Notes: generated by a model from the sequence alone, not told the origin. Positions 12,201 to 64,000 are shown, counted from the stretch's first letter. The stretch is 64,000 nucleotides of DNA from Callaeas wilsoni (GCA_013398955.1 VWPU01017855.1:262-64261), one strand, 5' to 3'. A program made the numbers and translations.

Positions 12201-15200
12201 CGATGAAAAATGGGCCTCCTGACAGATGCAGCGCGGCCTCAGGAGCTGGTGGCCAGTAAGAAATATCGAGGTGGGGGAAGCTGTGACAGGCAGCAGGTTC
12301 GGTGCTGGGGGGAGCGCTGACCTGACCTGATTGTGTCCAACAGTGAGAGCAGTTCTGCTTCAGTGCAAAGCCATTCAGAAGGAAGCTGCTTAGGCAACAA
12401 CAGATGGTACAGCAAGCAGCTGGTAGGGAATACTTGAAAGGAACGGTACCCTGTGTCGTAACATGTTCATTCCTTTCATTTTTCTGTGTTATTTTTGCCA
12501 TCTCCTAAAAGTGCTGTATAGGAAATGGTATCCTCTAAAAGGTTCTGGATGCTGTTTGCATCTGTTTGCATTACTGTTTGCTGCTCCTTTAAAAAAATTG
12601 CATTCAAATTTTGTGCTACTCACTGTACACATGAAATTTGTGCTATCCCAGGAGTACAGATGAAAAGACCTAAAAATGCTGCTTTTAACCACACAGGAAA
12701 ACAATTACATATTTGAGGAAAGGGCACTGAGAGGTTAAATGAAAAGTTTGGCCTAGAGGAAAACTGACTGCTGTGGAACAACACAGCAAATTGTTTGTAA
12801 CATATTACCCAGCAGAAGCTCTTATTCGACCTAAAGTAACTTAAAGAAATTATATTCAGCTGTTTTGAAATCCCTAGCATTAGACCTTGAAGCCCCTTAC
12901 ATACCCTTCTCAGCAGAACTCCTCTAAACTTTGCCACTTTCACGTGCAGTTGAGGATTTTTTCCTGTTAGGAACCATGCTCGGCTGTTACCTTAAATTAC
13001 TGAAGATTAAAAATTCAGCTTGCTCCTCATGGGGTATAAACTGTTACATGACCATAAACTGTTGGGAGAATTGCAATAATCTGTATTAGCTGCTGAAGGC
13101 AGTCTCCTTGATATCTAAGAAAAAGCAGAGTCTAAGACACTTTCGCTACTATTCCTTTGCTACTTGAGCCGTAAAATTCAGTGGTTGGGCTTCTCCACTG
13201 AAGGCTGTGGTTTAGTTGTGACTTGAACGGACTGTGTCTTTGGAAGGAAGGATGGTTTGCTCTCCATGCCCATTCATTCTCTGTTTCTTTGTTGGGATGG
13301 TCCACAAGAGTGCCCATTGTGACAGTACTATTCTATAATGCAGACACCTGCCCAGTAGGAAATGGACTGAGACCACCAACTCATTTCACATAAGTTAGCA
13401 AACAGCTGTCAGATGGTAAACAACTTGTGGTCACTATTGTTCCTGGCTGGATTAGAAACGGTGACCCAGAGGTGAACAGCTCATATCCTGTTACCAAGGA
13501 CATGTGTCGCAGCTCAGTAAGCACCCACTGCATTTTAAGTTTAATTGAAAAGTTCAAATTGCATGTACCAGTTTTGTACATTATTGTATGTTTCAAAGCT
13601 GGTTGTGTGTTGATTTTGCTGTTTTTTCTTCAGTTTGTACTATTTAATTTGTTCATTTTGGTTTGCTGGTTTTTTCCCTGCACTTTTCCACGCTCTCAAC
13701 CTAGATGGACACCAAGCAAGAAATCAAAATGTCACATTTTCTTTAGCAATCTATCTGTTTTACCCAATCAGAAACAATATTTTTCTGCCTAAAGACAATA
13801 CAGATATAGATATGTAAAATCGGCTTTTAGCTGATTTTTAGAAAGATTTTAGCTCCTAAAATGCAGGGAAGATTTCCCACTACAAGCAGTGGCAGCTGTT
13901 GTTGAGTTGTCTTCCTGAGTTTGTAGACAGCTTTGTGTCCTTGTCACAGCTCTAAACTTTATCATACTGTGACAGAATGAAAAGGCACCTTTGATGTGTG
14001 TTTTTATTTTTGCTATTCATAATCATGTCAGCATTAATGAAATTTGTAACAGCAACACTGGAGTCATCCCCAGCATGTGTGAGGAGTAACTTAACTCGTA
14101 TCATATGATAGCTTGAAAGATAAAAAGCAGCCTTTTGAAGTGCTTTGTTGTTGGGTGTTTTTTTGCTAGCTTTTTTTTTTTTTTTTTTGCATTTGTAGGT
14201 TTTTATCTTTGCTTTTTTTTAAATTTTCCCCCTCCCCCCCTTTTTTTTTTAAGTAAAAATGAAGAACCTGGTGTTATCTTATTCTCAGTGTGATAGAAAT
14301 GGTTCAGATGGTCATAATGCTTTTACATTTTCCTAAAGTCTTTGGAACGAAAGAGATATTGATATCAGTTATATCTTCTCATTGGGATGTGGTGATGTTC
14401 TAGATGGTGTCCTTTTGTTGGACAGTGTAGCTGGGGAAAAGGATAAGTGTAGAGCGTCCACCTGTGTGTTGGGAAGGGAGGTGGTAGGGTGCAGGCTGTT
14501 TCAACCTGGGCAGGCACAACAGCTGCTCCATGTGTGCTGTACAGATGAAGAAATGTGTATTCAGCAAATGCCGTGCAAGAAAACCTAGACAGACACAGCA
14601 TGCAGCTTCTGACTGCCTGTAGTCCAGTGCTGGCACAGATCATGTCTAGTTACATGATTAATATGACTTTTTTTGAGCTGCTGCACAGCCCACTGAATGA
14701 CTATGTAGTGTGTTTTAAGATGCTGATTGTTAACCGCTGTGTTCTAGCTCTTGTAAGCTCACCATTTCTCAACAGATTTTTTTTTTCAGTAGCTCAATTT
14801 CAGTTACTTTCTGTGAAGTCTTTATTTTGCATTATGTTTTTATAATGTAATCCTGATGGATTTATGAGAGCCTCGTTAGCATCATTAGATACATCAGATG
14901 CATGATCGATAATATCTCACAGTAGTTAGTACACTCAGAGATCAACCATGTAAAACCAATAGCAATTGTGACTCTAAAAGCAGAAGGCATTTTAAAAGTT
15001 TAAAGGAGTGGACATTCCAACCAGTCCCATTTCTGATAGTGACTAAATGTGGACTTCCAAAAGGTCTTTTGCACTTTCCCCCAGCGAATGGTTTTGCCTG
15101 TCAGGCCTAGAGAATGATAATTCTGAGGAAGGTGCTGTCTTCCCTGCTCTTCTGTCAAGATGCTGACTAAAACTGTCTGTGTGCAGAAAAACTATATTCT

Positions 15201-18200
15201 GTTGCTGACAAAGAGCAGCACCAGACAAGCTCAAACATCCGAGAGAACATGAAGACAGAACTCCCTAGAGAGCAACAGGAAGCTTTAAATCAAAAGGCCA
15301 TTATTTTTCTGTGCCCAATAAGAGGCAGGATGGTCTTCATATCTGCCGTAGAACTTCAACTCTTTATATCAGTTTCCTTATAGCAGGTTTCAATCCTGTG
15401 TGAGTAGTATTTGGCTGCTGTGGTTTTTTCTCATGAGGTCTATGTTCTTTATCAGTAAAAATGGAAATTGTCACTGGTGCCATTAGCTAGTGCTTTCTGC
15501 TCTGTGGCAGGTGTGAGTGCTCGTGATCCTGGTACCCAATTAGGATGGGGAGGCAGAATTGTGTCTCGCTGGCTTATCTGTGTACCATTGTGATGGACTG
15601 AAACTAGTTTCATTGCTTAGTGTTTGAGTAACACCTATATACATGTGTTGCAGAGATGCACATGGGAACAACACTCCATGAGGAAGTGGAATAGAAGAAA
15701 GCCCATAACAGCAGTCAAATCTGAGGGAGATGGGCTGTGCAAGGTGTCAGGGAGAGGGGTATGAAGTCCCTTTCTGGTTCCCATCCTGGCAGAGAGAGGG
15801 TGCTGAATGGTGAGAAGGTAGGGTGGAGGCAGGATGTCTGTTCTCCATGTAAGTCTGGCATCTTTCTCTGTACACTGCTGCTTTTTGCGTTGTTTGGTGA
15901 AGGCTGAGACCCAGGTGGACATGTTGGGATATTATTCTCAGTCTTTGTATGTGGTCACTGAGTTGTAAGGAGGTTTTATCTCCTGTATCTCCTGTTGTGG
16001 TGATAACAGGTATTGAAAATTGCAGAGGTTCCCTGCCTTGGCTATTGCTTAGGCCATGAAGTAAGCACTGCAAGGGATACTTATCCATACATCTGATTTA
16101 TCAAAAAGGTCAGCACCTTTCAAAGAGATAAAATAAAAACTTTGATTGTGTGAGATGTCCATGACTATTAGAGGTATGATTCTTTTGCTTTGTCACTGCC
16201 AAAAGGTTGGGCTGAATTGCTCTAATACTACACATTTACAATCCTGAAAAAAATTTAAAAGGTGGTGCTGCTCAAAGAAAGCAGAGCTGTGTCTGCCCCT
16301 CTGCTCAGATGGAAACACCTTAAGGCCCATAGTCTTCAGAAGGAAGGTTCCTCCAGAAAATTCTGTTCATGTACCTAAAGTTTGTCCCAGAAGAACTTAG
16401 GCCCCAAAACCAGTAGGTGTTTGTTGAAAACTTGGCTTTGATTTCTCAAAGTCTGTCCTCCACATTGGTAGGCAACCATTTTTATCTCAAATGTTTGTCT
16501 CTCAGGAATGTCCTTTTTTATAGAGAGCTTGCTCTCTACTAAGATACTGGTTGCATGGTTGTGCACAAGGTAACTACTGAGTGGTTAATAGAGGTAGTGT
16601 TCGCGTCCAAGAAAAATAAAGAAACCTCAGGCTATGTGATGCAATTCCAGTAACCTGAAATGAAACATTGTAAGACACTCTGGAAAATAAATATTTCATG
16701 CCTTTAGAGCCACTGGACATAAATAATTAAGCAGTGACTTCTGGCTATCACTCATGGCTTTATTTAGCATTGATATCTAAGTTTTACAGAGGTCAAATTT
16801 ACTCCTCAGACTACTTAGTGTGGAAGGGACTGAAGTGGTCGATTCTAGACTTCTTTGCAAACATGTTAATATAATGCCATGTAAATTTTGAATTTGGTTG
16901 TGAGAAAGGTAGTGGGTAAGACTGACGTTCTCAGTGGAAATGAGCACATGAGCTGAATGACACGGGTACTTCAAAATAGGTGCTAAGTCAGTGGAAGGAG
17001 ATGTGTCAAAAATTGTGCCAATGAAAACAAACACGATCTCATTCTTATGTCATTGAAGGGTGCATCAGTGTTATGCACCAGTGTTAGTGCAAATGTACAC
17101 CAGAGACAAGCAGTTTTGGTTTTCTGGGTGCTTCTCTCTTAAGATGTACTGAAGCATTTTAGTATATGATGACTGAAACACTAGGGCTGTGACCCCAGTC
17201 TAGAGCCTTTCACCTATAGGTCATGGATTCAGGTCTGCCTCAAGTTGAGGATGACTAAAACTTGTTACCACCTGACAGCTCTTGGGGAAGGGGGACACTG
17301 GTCCTTACATGGTTTTTAGCAAGCCAACATCCACAGGGGCAATTACTGCTGCCTTCAGGCCCTTCAAAAGGGCAAAGAATTACGTTGGCCAGCTTCTGTT
17401 CCAGTTGGTGGGGAGGCCCAGGAGGAGCAGCAGTGTGTTTCATGGTATGGGATGCTGACTTGCTCAAGGCAGATCTGGAGTGTTCTGGGAAAGAGCTAAG
17501 AGGGAAGCCTGTGGATATCAGAGAGGGTGGGGAGGAGAAAGACACTTTCCACTTCTGGAAAAAGCAGCTTTTTAGCAATAACTAACCCTCAGTAGTAGAG
17601 ATGCTGCCAGTTACACTGTTTTATGTTGAACAATGGCCTTCAAACACGTATTTGAGAATTAGAAACTGATACATTAAATGTGAAGTAATTCCAGGACACT
17701 GGTGTTACTGCTTTGCTGGTTTTTTTTTTCCATTAAAAAAAAATTTGTGTCTAAATCATACAGATGGTGTGGTATCTCATTTTTAGTGGGCAGAAACCCA
17801 TGACACTGCTGGAAGGGTAGTGTACAAATCCCTGCACTGTGTTACCAGCCATGAGATGCTGCATTGACCTGTTACTTAAATCACTTTTGGATTATGGGAG
17901 TTTTTGCCACTAACTCAGCCATCTAGGTACTTAATCATAAGGAATCATGCAATAAAAGACTAGAATGCCATCAAGTGGCTTTTGGTATATCAAAAAAGGA
18001 GAGTGGTATGTGGATTTTTTCATCAGAATGTTAAATTGAGATGGTTCTGTCTGTCTTTAATATGAAATAGGATTGTAAGTATGTATGTTATACATACAAT
18101 TTCTGTTAGTAGCATTTTGAGTGTTAAATGTTGTTGTCACCAAGCAGAAGAAAACAGAGTCCATAAAGGAAAACTGCAAAACACCAGCATTTTGTTCATT

Positions 18201-21165
18201 GATCATATTTTCCAATGTATTGTTTGTTCTATGGTGTGGAAATACTGCTGTGACTATAATGCCTTTTTTTTTCCCTTACAAGTATAAGGGATGACTTTCT
18301 GCAGAATGTGTGAGTCTTGCAAGTAGTATCATATATATCCAGCACTGTGAGGCCAGAGGCTTCAGGTACATTTCTGTGACATTTTTAGTGGTTTCTCTCC
18401 TAGGTGTTTGCACCACTTGTGGATAATCTGGAAAAAAAAATAAAGTAACAAGAGGCTTGATTTTAAAATAATGCATCTTCAGCTAACTCTACTGATTGCA
18501 TAGGTTGAAGATATGTGAGTATGGCAGCCTCCAGTGATCTTTGCAAACTTTTAATTGAAATAAATTAAAGCATAACTGGTAGAAACTTCCCTTTTTTTGT
18601 TTTTTTCCGTCCTTTTTGCTCTCTTTTACTTCTGATACGTTGAAAGGCCACTGATGTGTCTGCTTACTTCTGGTCTGTCCATAGGTTTTAACATAATCTG
18701 GCTTTGCAGAGGAAAATGCTGTCAATTTAAGTTTATGATTTTTTTGTACATGACTGCTACATTGTGTAAAATATTTGCAATATTTAGTGTTACTTTTACT
18801 ATGTTTGGCTGAAGAAATGTAGATAATAGACCCATCAAAGGAATAGTTAAATGGTGTAATGCCTTAAGAAGAATGTGAAGCAGATCTGCTGCTGGGTTCT
18901 GGAATCTGTCCCCAGCTTCTTGGGTGGTTTTGCTACTCCTGGTTGAAATGTTAGAAGGGGAAAAAACAGCTTCTGTTCTGATGACTGACTTGCATGATGC
19001 AGTTTTGATTAGCTAGATCTGCCTTGCACAGTGAAGTTAATGTGGTTTGACAGGACCTTGATTAGGAAGCGATCATCTCTGTTGATAGTAAACGGTCGCT
19101 TTCAGCAGGGATGGGAATGATGCCCTTTGTCTTGCATGAAGTATGATTTGTTGGTTCACGTTCTGGTTAAATTCAAAAGGAAAGTGTGGGTGGAATGGAA
19201 GAGACTATAGTACCAGGAGTAGAAGTTTATGGTAGGCTCCATAATCCTCATAACATTGGGGCTTTATTGTCTTGACTGGCATTGAGAGACAAAAGAGGGA
19301 GAGAGTAATTTTGTCGTTGAAGCATTTCTAGTATAAAGAGTTGTAAAAGAAAGGTCTGGTTACAAGACATACAGATCAGGATAGCTCTGTTCCCTTATTT
19401 CCCATATTCCTGTAAGATGAAGCAAAATTCAAGTATCGAGGACTACTGGTTGGTGGACTATTGTGGAAAGACAGCAGTGAGCATAAACATGGGGCTGATG
19501 AATGACAGTATTTTTAGAATTCAAATCTTGATGAAAATTAACAATAGCTTTTTGTTACCATGCAAATGCAGTCTCAATGACAGTATGTCCTGTCCTGCCA
19601 CTGTAGTAACAGTGATGTTAAAAAGTTCTAAAGGGACTCTAGGTAAAAGGGTTGTACTTTTTTTTTGTTGTATTTTGCTTATTGTATGCTACAGTTCCAT
19701 GGTATAAAGGAGGTAATCCCACATGTGACAGGCTGAAGAAAATTTAGTGTATTGTGGCAACACTTACTTCTTCAAAGAATTATTAAACAAGAAATTAAGC
19801 AATGCTTTGTGCCAGAATGTCTGTATGGTTTAATTGTTGAGGGTCTCATTCTGATAGCTTTATGCATGCAGGGGCCCAGCTTCTTGCCTGGTGGTCGTTT
19901 TAGCCCCAGGGGTGTTACGGGTGGGTTGAGGGCCAAAGTGATTGAAAAAGTATGTCCCTGTTCGGGCTCGGGAATCTCATCTCCCACTCTGCCAACTGGT
20001 TATGCATCAGTTTTCTGTTATATGGCCTAGGAAGAAATAAATGTATGTGCTTAATTTCTGTTCACACTGTTATAGAACTATGGCAGTAATACAGATCACC
20101 AGTGTCAAGCTTACTAGGACTGTGAAAAATGTAACAAATTAGACCAGATCTGTAGCTTGGGCTTGCATTCTTGTCCTCCTCATCTGGATGTGGTCTTGAT
20201 TCAGCTAATAGGCTGAATTAATTGACATTGCCTCCCACATGCATTGGCTAGAGAGACTACAGGGGAGGTTACATAAAGTATATGAACTCTAGCTGACTGG
20301 GGTTTTTGTAGAAGGGAAGACAGTTTTCCGTTCTAATGCAATGTTTTCTGGCAAGGCAAATTGTGTATGGCTCCCTCTAGAGCCTGTCGACTCTGCAGTC
20401 TCCCTCTGTCTCTTTCTACTTCTTTTTGTTTTTCTTTTTTTTCTTTTTTTTCCCCCACCATGTTTTAATATGGAGCGCACTGTTCAGCTCATGTGGGTTT
20501 AGAAACAGATGTTGCACATGAACAATCTCCTGCATCACAGCACGTTAAGCCAGGTACTGGGCCATTGGGGTAAATTAGCTGTAGACAGACCTTTCTGCCA
20601 CACTCAAACTGCATCTCTTTATATGAAGGGGGCATTTTTTCTTTTTTTATTTAAGGCTGAAAGAAATACTTCTGCGCTCTTACTCTTTCCCTCCTCTCTT
20701 TTTTTTCAACCGAAGAGAAACATTTGCCTTCTATCTTTGCCAAATTATTTAGTAGAAGAGTGTAAATTAAAGCCATTTATCTTGAAATAAGTGCTTTTGG
20801 AGCAGACTGTTTATACAGTGTAAGAAATTGTAACATAGTATTTCTTCTGGTCTGCCAGGTAAAAGTTTTCCTTTTTTCTTCCTCTTTTAATTTCTATGCA
20901 TGGATATTGGTTACAACGTATAAAAAACCAGATGCTCCGGTTTATGTGTCAGTTTTTCTGTACAGTAGCAGTAAAGATATTGTAATGAGGAATGTGGGGT
21001 TTTTTTCAGAGATACTAAAGCTGTTCCTAGTTTTAAACTATGATTAGTTTGAGAAAAAATAGGCCCTGCACACAGTCAGAGTTTTCTGACTGGAGAGTGC
21101 TCATCAAGGGAATGCAGAATAAGCAGGTACTGGCTAATACAAAGTGCTTAATATTTATCCATCAG
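12201..21165. other. PTCH1: PTCH1 intron 2, right part up to exon 3
   Basis: AT-rich sequence with simple tracts (14171-14250, 20425-20455). Frames up to 121 codons look like chance. GLI-like 9-mers with one mismatch lie at 13371 and 18921. No repeat family was recognised. Confidence 0.65.
14171..14250. repeat. T-rich low-complexity tract
   Basis: Long T homopolymers alternate with a C run within this stretch of intron 2. Other homopolymers of 12 or more bases lie near 8936 (A), 10261 (T), 29087 (T), 41925 (A) and 47748 (T). They show no sign of being retrogene tails. Confidence 0.8.
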
Positions 21166-60495
<39,330 letters not shown>

Positions 60496-60567
60496 GGTAG
60501 GCCCATCCCATGTAACTGCAGGCTTTGGCTTGTGTCAGGCAACAGTGTGAGCAAAAGAAAGAGGAAA

Positions 60568-60573
60568 AATAAA
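60568..60573 (+). other. Candidate proximal polyadenylation signal after the stop codon
   Basis: AATAAA lies 73 bp past the PTCH1 stop, in intron 23. If the exon 23 donor is not used, cleavage here would make a very short 3'UTR. The downstream sequence is only weakly G/T-rich. Confidence 0.3.
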
Positions 60574-60739
60574 GTTTCTCAGCAGTACCTTTTCATAGAT
60601 AGCACTACTTACAGGTCATACTGTTCATCTTAAATCTGCTAATTATGAATATAGTACATTTTGCAGTTGACATGAGGTTGGCTAAGATAATGTGCTCCAA
60701 CACTGGGAAGTCATAGTGCATTCACATATGAACTACTTC

Positions 60740-60890
60740 AAAGAGCCTTGCAAAATGGATAAGTACATCATACAATCCCAGTTTACCAGATGAGGAAAAT
60801 ACAGCAGAGATGTTGTATAACAGCTTCAGAGCTGTGCGACTGCACTTACCATTACATAAGTCCTGTCTTCTGATCCTTGAATCAGGCATG
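60740..60890 (-). mobile_element. Possible second MIR-like SINE remnant in intron 23
   Basis: Read on the opposite strand of MIR, the blocks CCCAGTTTACCAGATGAGGA, GAGCTGTGCGACTGCACTTA and GTCCTGTCTTCTGATCC follow the order of the reverse-complemented MIR core (TTTTACAGATGAGGAAAC ... GTCACACAGC ...). Divergence is high, so this is weaker than the copy at 62490. Confidence 0.45.
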
Positions 60891-62300
60891 CTCTAAAACG
60901 TTATATAAAATGGCATTGCCTAGGAGAGTGTAAAACTGCCAGCTACTTCAGGAGTTGTCATCTCTTGAATAAAACAGTTCGTGAAAGAATTTAAAGTCCA
61001 TAATGAAGACTGAATCCCTCTGGAAGATGAGCCAAGTGGGAAGTCTTCCCATGCCTAGTGCACTGCTACTCAGCAGGGTGTCCCCTGCTCTTTGTGGGGG
61101 CCTGCAGAGACCTGCCCAGTGACCTCATACACTGGAGGTGTCTGAGCTGCCCTCTGCCTTGCCAGGGGCAATATCTCTCCAAACATCCCAAAGCACAAAT
61201 AGACATGAATGCCTTTAGCCTTGAAGTCTAGAAATACGACAAGTAATAGTATCCACAGAATAAGGAGATACTTGGGCTTAGCTTTTTCAAGCTGAAGTGC
61301 ATGGTAATATGAGATTCTTCAGTAAGCTCAGTATTCAATGTAGCATACTTCTCCTTCAGCTGTTAATTGGTTTTGACTGAATTTGTCACAAGTATCTAAA
61401 ACTGAGAACTTAGAAATTAAAGCATCTACATTTTTTCAATTGTCATCAGTATTTCTTGACCAGGAAATTAATGACTGAGATGAAAGCAGAGCCAGCATTT
61501 CCTGACTGCTAACTCTAGCCACAAGAATCATGAAATGAGTTGGCTTAGTTTGATTTGTTTTTCTTGAAATTTAGTGAATGTTTGCTTTTTTTTCTCTTCT
61601 TATTTGTACAGGGTAATAACTGAAGCAAAGAAGAGGCCAAAGATGGAAAACTGTATTCCAGAACTGCTTGAAGAGAAGAACTGCTTGAAGTTGTAGAAAT
61701 GGACATGCTGCATCAGGACAACAGTTCACCGTTACTGTAACCTATTGTATTATTTTGTTAAATATTTCTTTTAAGTATTTAAAAGATGTACACATATGTA
61801 ATATACAAAAGAATGATGTAAAGTAGTATAATCTGGAGTAATTTGCCTTTGGGCAATAGAATGGGGACAATATTGTGTGCTCTTTGTACTTTTTGTACAT
61901 TGATATCTGTGCCACAACTAAGCTTAATCTAGTTCTAAATTTCAGCATAAGTTGCTGCTGCTTAAATATTTTATAATTTACTTGTATAATTCTATGCAAA
62001 TATTGCTTATGTAATAGGATTTTTTAAAGGTACATGTCTGTTTAAAATATTTTAAATTTGCGTATCACAACCCTGTGGTAGTATGAAATGTTACTGTTAA
62101 CTTTCAAACACGCTATGCGTGGTAATTTTTAAAATAAGCAAATATGAAGAAAAGCAAGTTAATCTGGGAGGCTTAAATAGATGTAGCTATATGCAGGTTT
62201 TGTTTTGCTGTATGTGTCCATGTGTGCATCTGGAAATACGCATGCTTTTGTGTGTATGTTCCTGGTGTACTGTAGTTTCTCTTTTACTCTATGTTAACAC

Positions 62301-62324
62301 TTGGTGGGTTTACAAACCCACCAA
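62301..62324. repeat. Short hairpin in the 3'UTR
   Basis: TTGGTGGGTTT and AAACCCACCAA are exact reverse complements separated by two bases. In RNA this gives a ten-base-pair stem with a four-base loop, in the PTCH1 3'UTR about 170 bp before the MIR element. Confidence 0.85.
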
Positions 62325-62489
62325 TGCTGATGTGAGTCTGGCTTTCCCTGTTAGTAGGCACTAGTGAAAACTCTGTTGTTGTTTACCAATATACACAACT
62401 ATAGACTGCCATCATCAAAGGCCCAGCTAAAATACTACAGAAGACAGGGAGTTGAGGTTTGGAATTGCATTTCAGTTCCCAAACCCTTA

Positions 62490-62690
62490 ATGACTTGGTT
62501 CGCATGACTTTGGTCAAGTCACTTAACTGCCCCATGCCTCAGTTTCTGATTCTGTAAAATGGTTATAATTACACTTACCTACCTCCCAGGAATGTTGTGA
62601 GGCTTAATTTCTGTTCATGTAGTGCTTTGATTTTCTTTACTTCCTTGCAAAATGTGCCAGGTAAGTGCAAGCACTATAACCATTATTTTT
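62490..62690 (+). mobile_element. MIR-type ancient SINE in the 3'UTR
   Basis: The order of diagnostic blocks matches the MIR consensus: GACTTTGGTCAAGTCACTTA, then GCCTCAGTTTCTGATTCTGT, AAAATGGTTATAATTACACT, TACCTACC, GTTGTGAGGCTTAATTTCTG, and near the 3' end AATGTGCCAGGTAAGTGC followed by ACCATTATT. This is an amniote-age tRNA-derived SINE family, common in mammals and rare in birds. The A/B-box head is largely lost. Confidence 0.85.
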
Positions 62691-63062
62691 TCACTTCCAA
62701 AGGTGCTGGATATTGAGAGGTGCTGGTGGTTATAGAAATACAATGAGCATCTGCCTTATTTTGATACTGTTAATTGTGAATGGCATTAGAAGCTGGATAA
62801 TGAATTGTTTGATAGTGAGCCACAGCTTAGCTGAGTCATTACAGCATTGAAAGCAGTATCTTTGGTTGTCTTATTTTCATGGCAGGAAGGAGTTAATAGT
62901 AAGTGATAAAAATCAAATGGAAGGATTTTTTAAAAAGTATATTCACTTTTTAAATATAGATGGCTTTCTGGTGGGCCAGGACGGTAATGACACGTAAGGC
63001 CTGGGTAGTTCTTTTCTCTATTGTTTGTGTTTTCCCATGCTGCATTGGCACTTTTAATTAAA

Positions 63063-64000
63063 ACAGCTAAACTGGGATCTCTTTGCGAAACTAATTTAGC
63101 TTTTTGTACTATTATTTTTAAACTAAAAGGGGATTGCTGCAGGTGAAGGGTCTGGAAAAACACTACAATCTGTGTTCCAGTTGGAAACAAACCCCAGGAA
63201 CAAAGAACCTTAATTTAAAATAATGCAACACAAGTTTTCATTATCTCTGTCTTCTTTTTTCATCTTTTTTCTGCCCTTCTCCAAGCTGTTTTTTAGAGCA
63301 GGTAGATGTTCAGTTTTGTATTCAGAGCCAAACACAACCAATATTCCGTTTCTAAACACAGCAGTGGTGGGGCTTTTCTTTATATATACCTGAACAGCAG
63401 TGGCCAATTCTTTGATGGGAAAGTGTTTTTCTCTGGTGGCTTCAGGGAGTCTATCTTTGCCCACAGACCTTGCCAGCAAAACGAATGGGGATAATTAGAA
63501 TGCACAAATTTCCATGCCTTTTTTGCTCACTTGAAAACACTTTGATAAGAGGCACTTGTTTACAGATCTCCAATGTGAACGCTCGAAGAGCAGGTGGCGA
63601 GAGCCCGGTGTCATTCCCATGATACATAAGCTACTGTTTCAGTGCACACCAAGGGTTAATGTCGCAACTGCCTACTGGTCCAGTTCACTGTCTAACATGA
63701 AAACTCTTGATGACAAAAAGATAAGGGGCCCCAATTTAGCACTAGCAGCATAGTGACCTCAGATCATACAAACTGCAACAAAACTGTATGATTCTAATTG
63801 GAAGCTGCCTTCAACCACCAAGCTTGTGCGCTCATGTGTCAGAGGTTGGCAGGGCTCCCACTGGCGCCACTTCGTGCCGCAGGCTGCCTTGCTTCCTGCT
63901 CTTCCTCGGGAAGGAAGGGGCCCAAGGCAAGCTGCAGTGTCTCCCACCTGCCCCTGCCCAGGTCTTCCTGCGTGCTTGAGTGTGGGTGAGCTGTCTGCTG
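63063..64000. other. PTCH1 3'UTR continuation or downstream flank
   Basis: No gene is recognisable. The last 200 bases are GC-richer with chance frames on both strands. Human PTCH1 has a 3'UTR of several kilobases as I recall, so this may still be transcribed; the sequence alone does not settle it. Confidence 0.5.

Larger units (their letters stand above)
61612..63062 (+). other. PTCH1: PTCH1 exon 24, 3' untranslated exon (end uncertain)
   Basis: An acceptor TCTTCTTATTTGTACAG precedes GGTAATAACTGAAGCAAAGA, which resembles the start of the human 3'UTR exon as I remember it. Similarity to human continues in blocks such as CTGTAACCTATTGTATTATT (61735-61754), TATGCAAATATTGCTTATGT (61993-62012) and AACACGCTATGCGTGGTAAT (62107-62126). 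The true 3' end is not visible: no AATAAA occurs between 61612 and 64000. The end given is an ATTAAA variant at 63057-63062; the UTR may run past the window. A MIR-type SINE and a short hairpin lie inside it. Confidence 0.8.

Noticed and set aside
11385..12501. Long open frames on both strands (238, 277, 172 and 132 codons) around 11.4-12.5 kb
   Set aside because: They overlap each other in several frames, are made of G/P/A/R-rich translation typical of a CpG island, and show no domain or conserved motif.
13371..13379. GACCACCAA as a GLI site, with TGGGTGGTT at 18921 and 23449
   Set aside because: Each has one mismatch to the consensus; several such matches are expected by chance in 64 kb.
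1..21165. PTCH1 exon 2 (first helix, WLRAKFQRLL-type peptide)
   Set aside because: I read for it in this stretch and found no match. The human intron 2 is also around 20 kb, so it should lie upstream of the window.

Overview
The window is vertebrate nuclear DNA, almost certainly from a bird. It carries one large spliced gene on the + strand whose exons translate to the Hedgehog receptor Patched-1 (PTCH1). It also has two 5'-truncated CR1 LINE fragments of the avian type, low repeat density and introns of bird-like size. I cannot name the species. In birds PTCH1 is usually Z-linked, but nothing in the window tests that.

Layout: 1-21165 is the tail of the intron before exon 3 (human numbering). 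It contains a CR1 fragment (about 1701-2912, antisense), a stretch with paired homeodomain-type sites and E-boxes (about 10400-11000), and a strong CpG island (about 11640-12200). Exons 3 to 23 follow at 21166-60496. A separate 3'UTR exon starts at 61612 and runs toward the window end. Exons 1 and 2 (N-terminus, first membrane helix) were not found and should lie upstream. A second CR1 copy sits in the 7.6 kb intron 12. MIR-type ancient SINE remnants lie in intron 23 and in the 3'UTR.

All 21 coding exons have GT donors and AG acceptors and join in one open frame of 1307 complete codons. Every exon length equals the human exon from memory except exon 14 (one codon shorter) and exon 23 (seven codons shorter). 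The encoded part covers extracellular domain 1, the sterol-sensing helices 2-6, the cytoplasmic middle loop with a PPxY motif, extracellular domain 2, helices 7-12 and the C-tail with a second PPxY motif. The gene looks intact and functional.

I found no second convincing protein-coding gene and nothing resembling a new multi-gene system. The items most worth checking are: an exon-like block with good splice signals in intron 12 (33240-33330), 61 bp after a perfect GLI 9-mer and with an in-frame stop; the CpG island in intron 2, which could start short transcripts using the in-frame ATG in exon 3; a perfect 36-bp palindrome in intron 3; an ancient MIR SINE inside the 3'UTR; and candidate intronic polyadenylation signals after exons 14 and 23. 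All statements about family function and human exon sizes are from memory; no alignment or database search was run.
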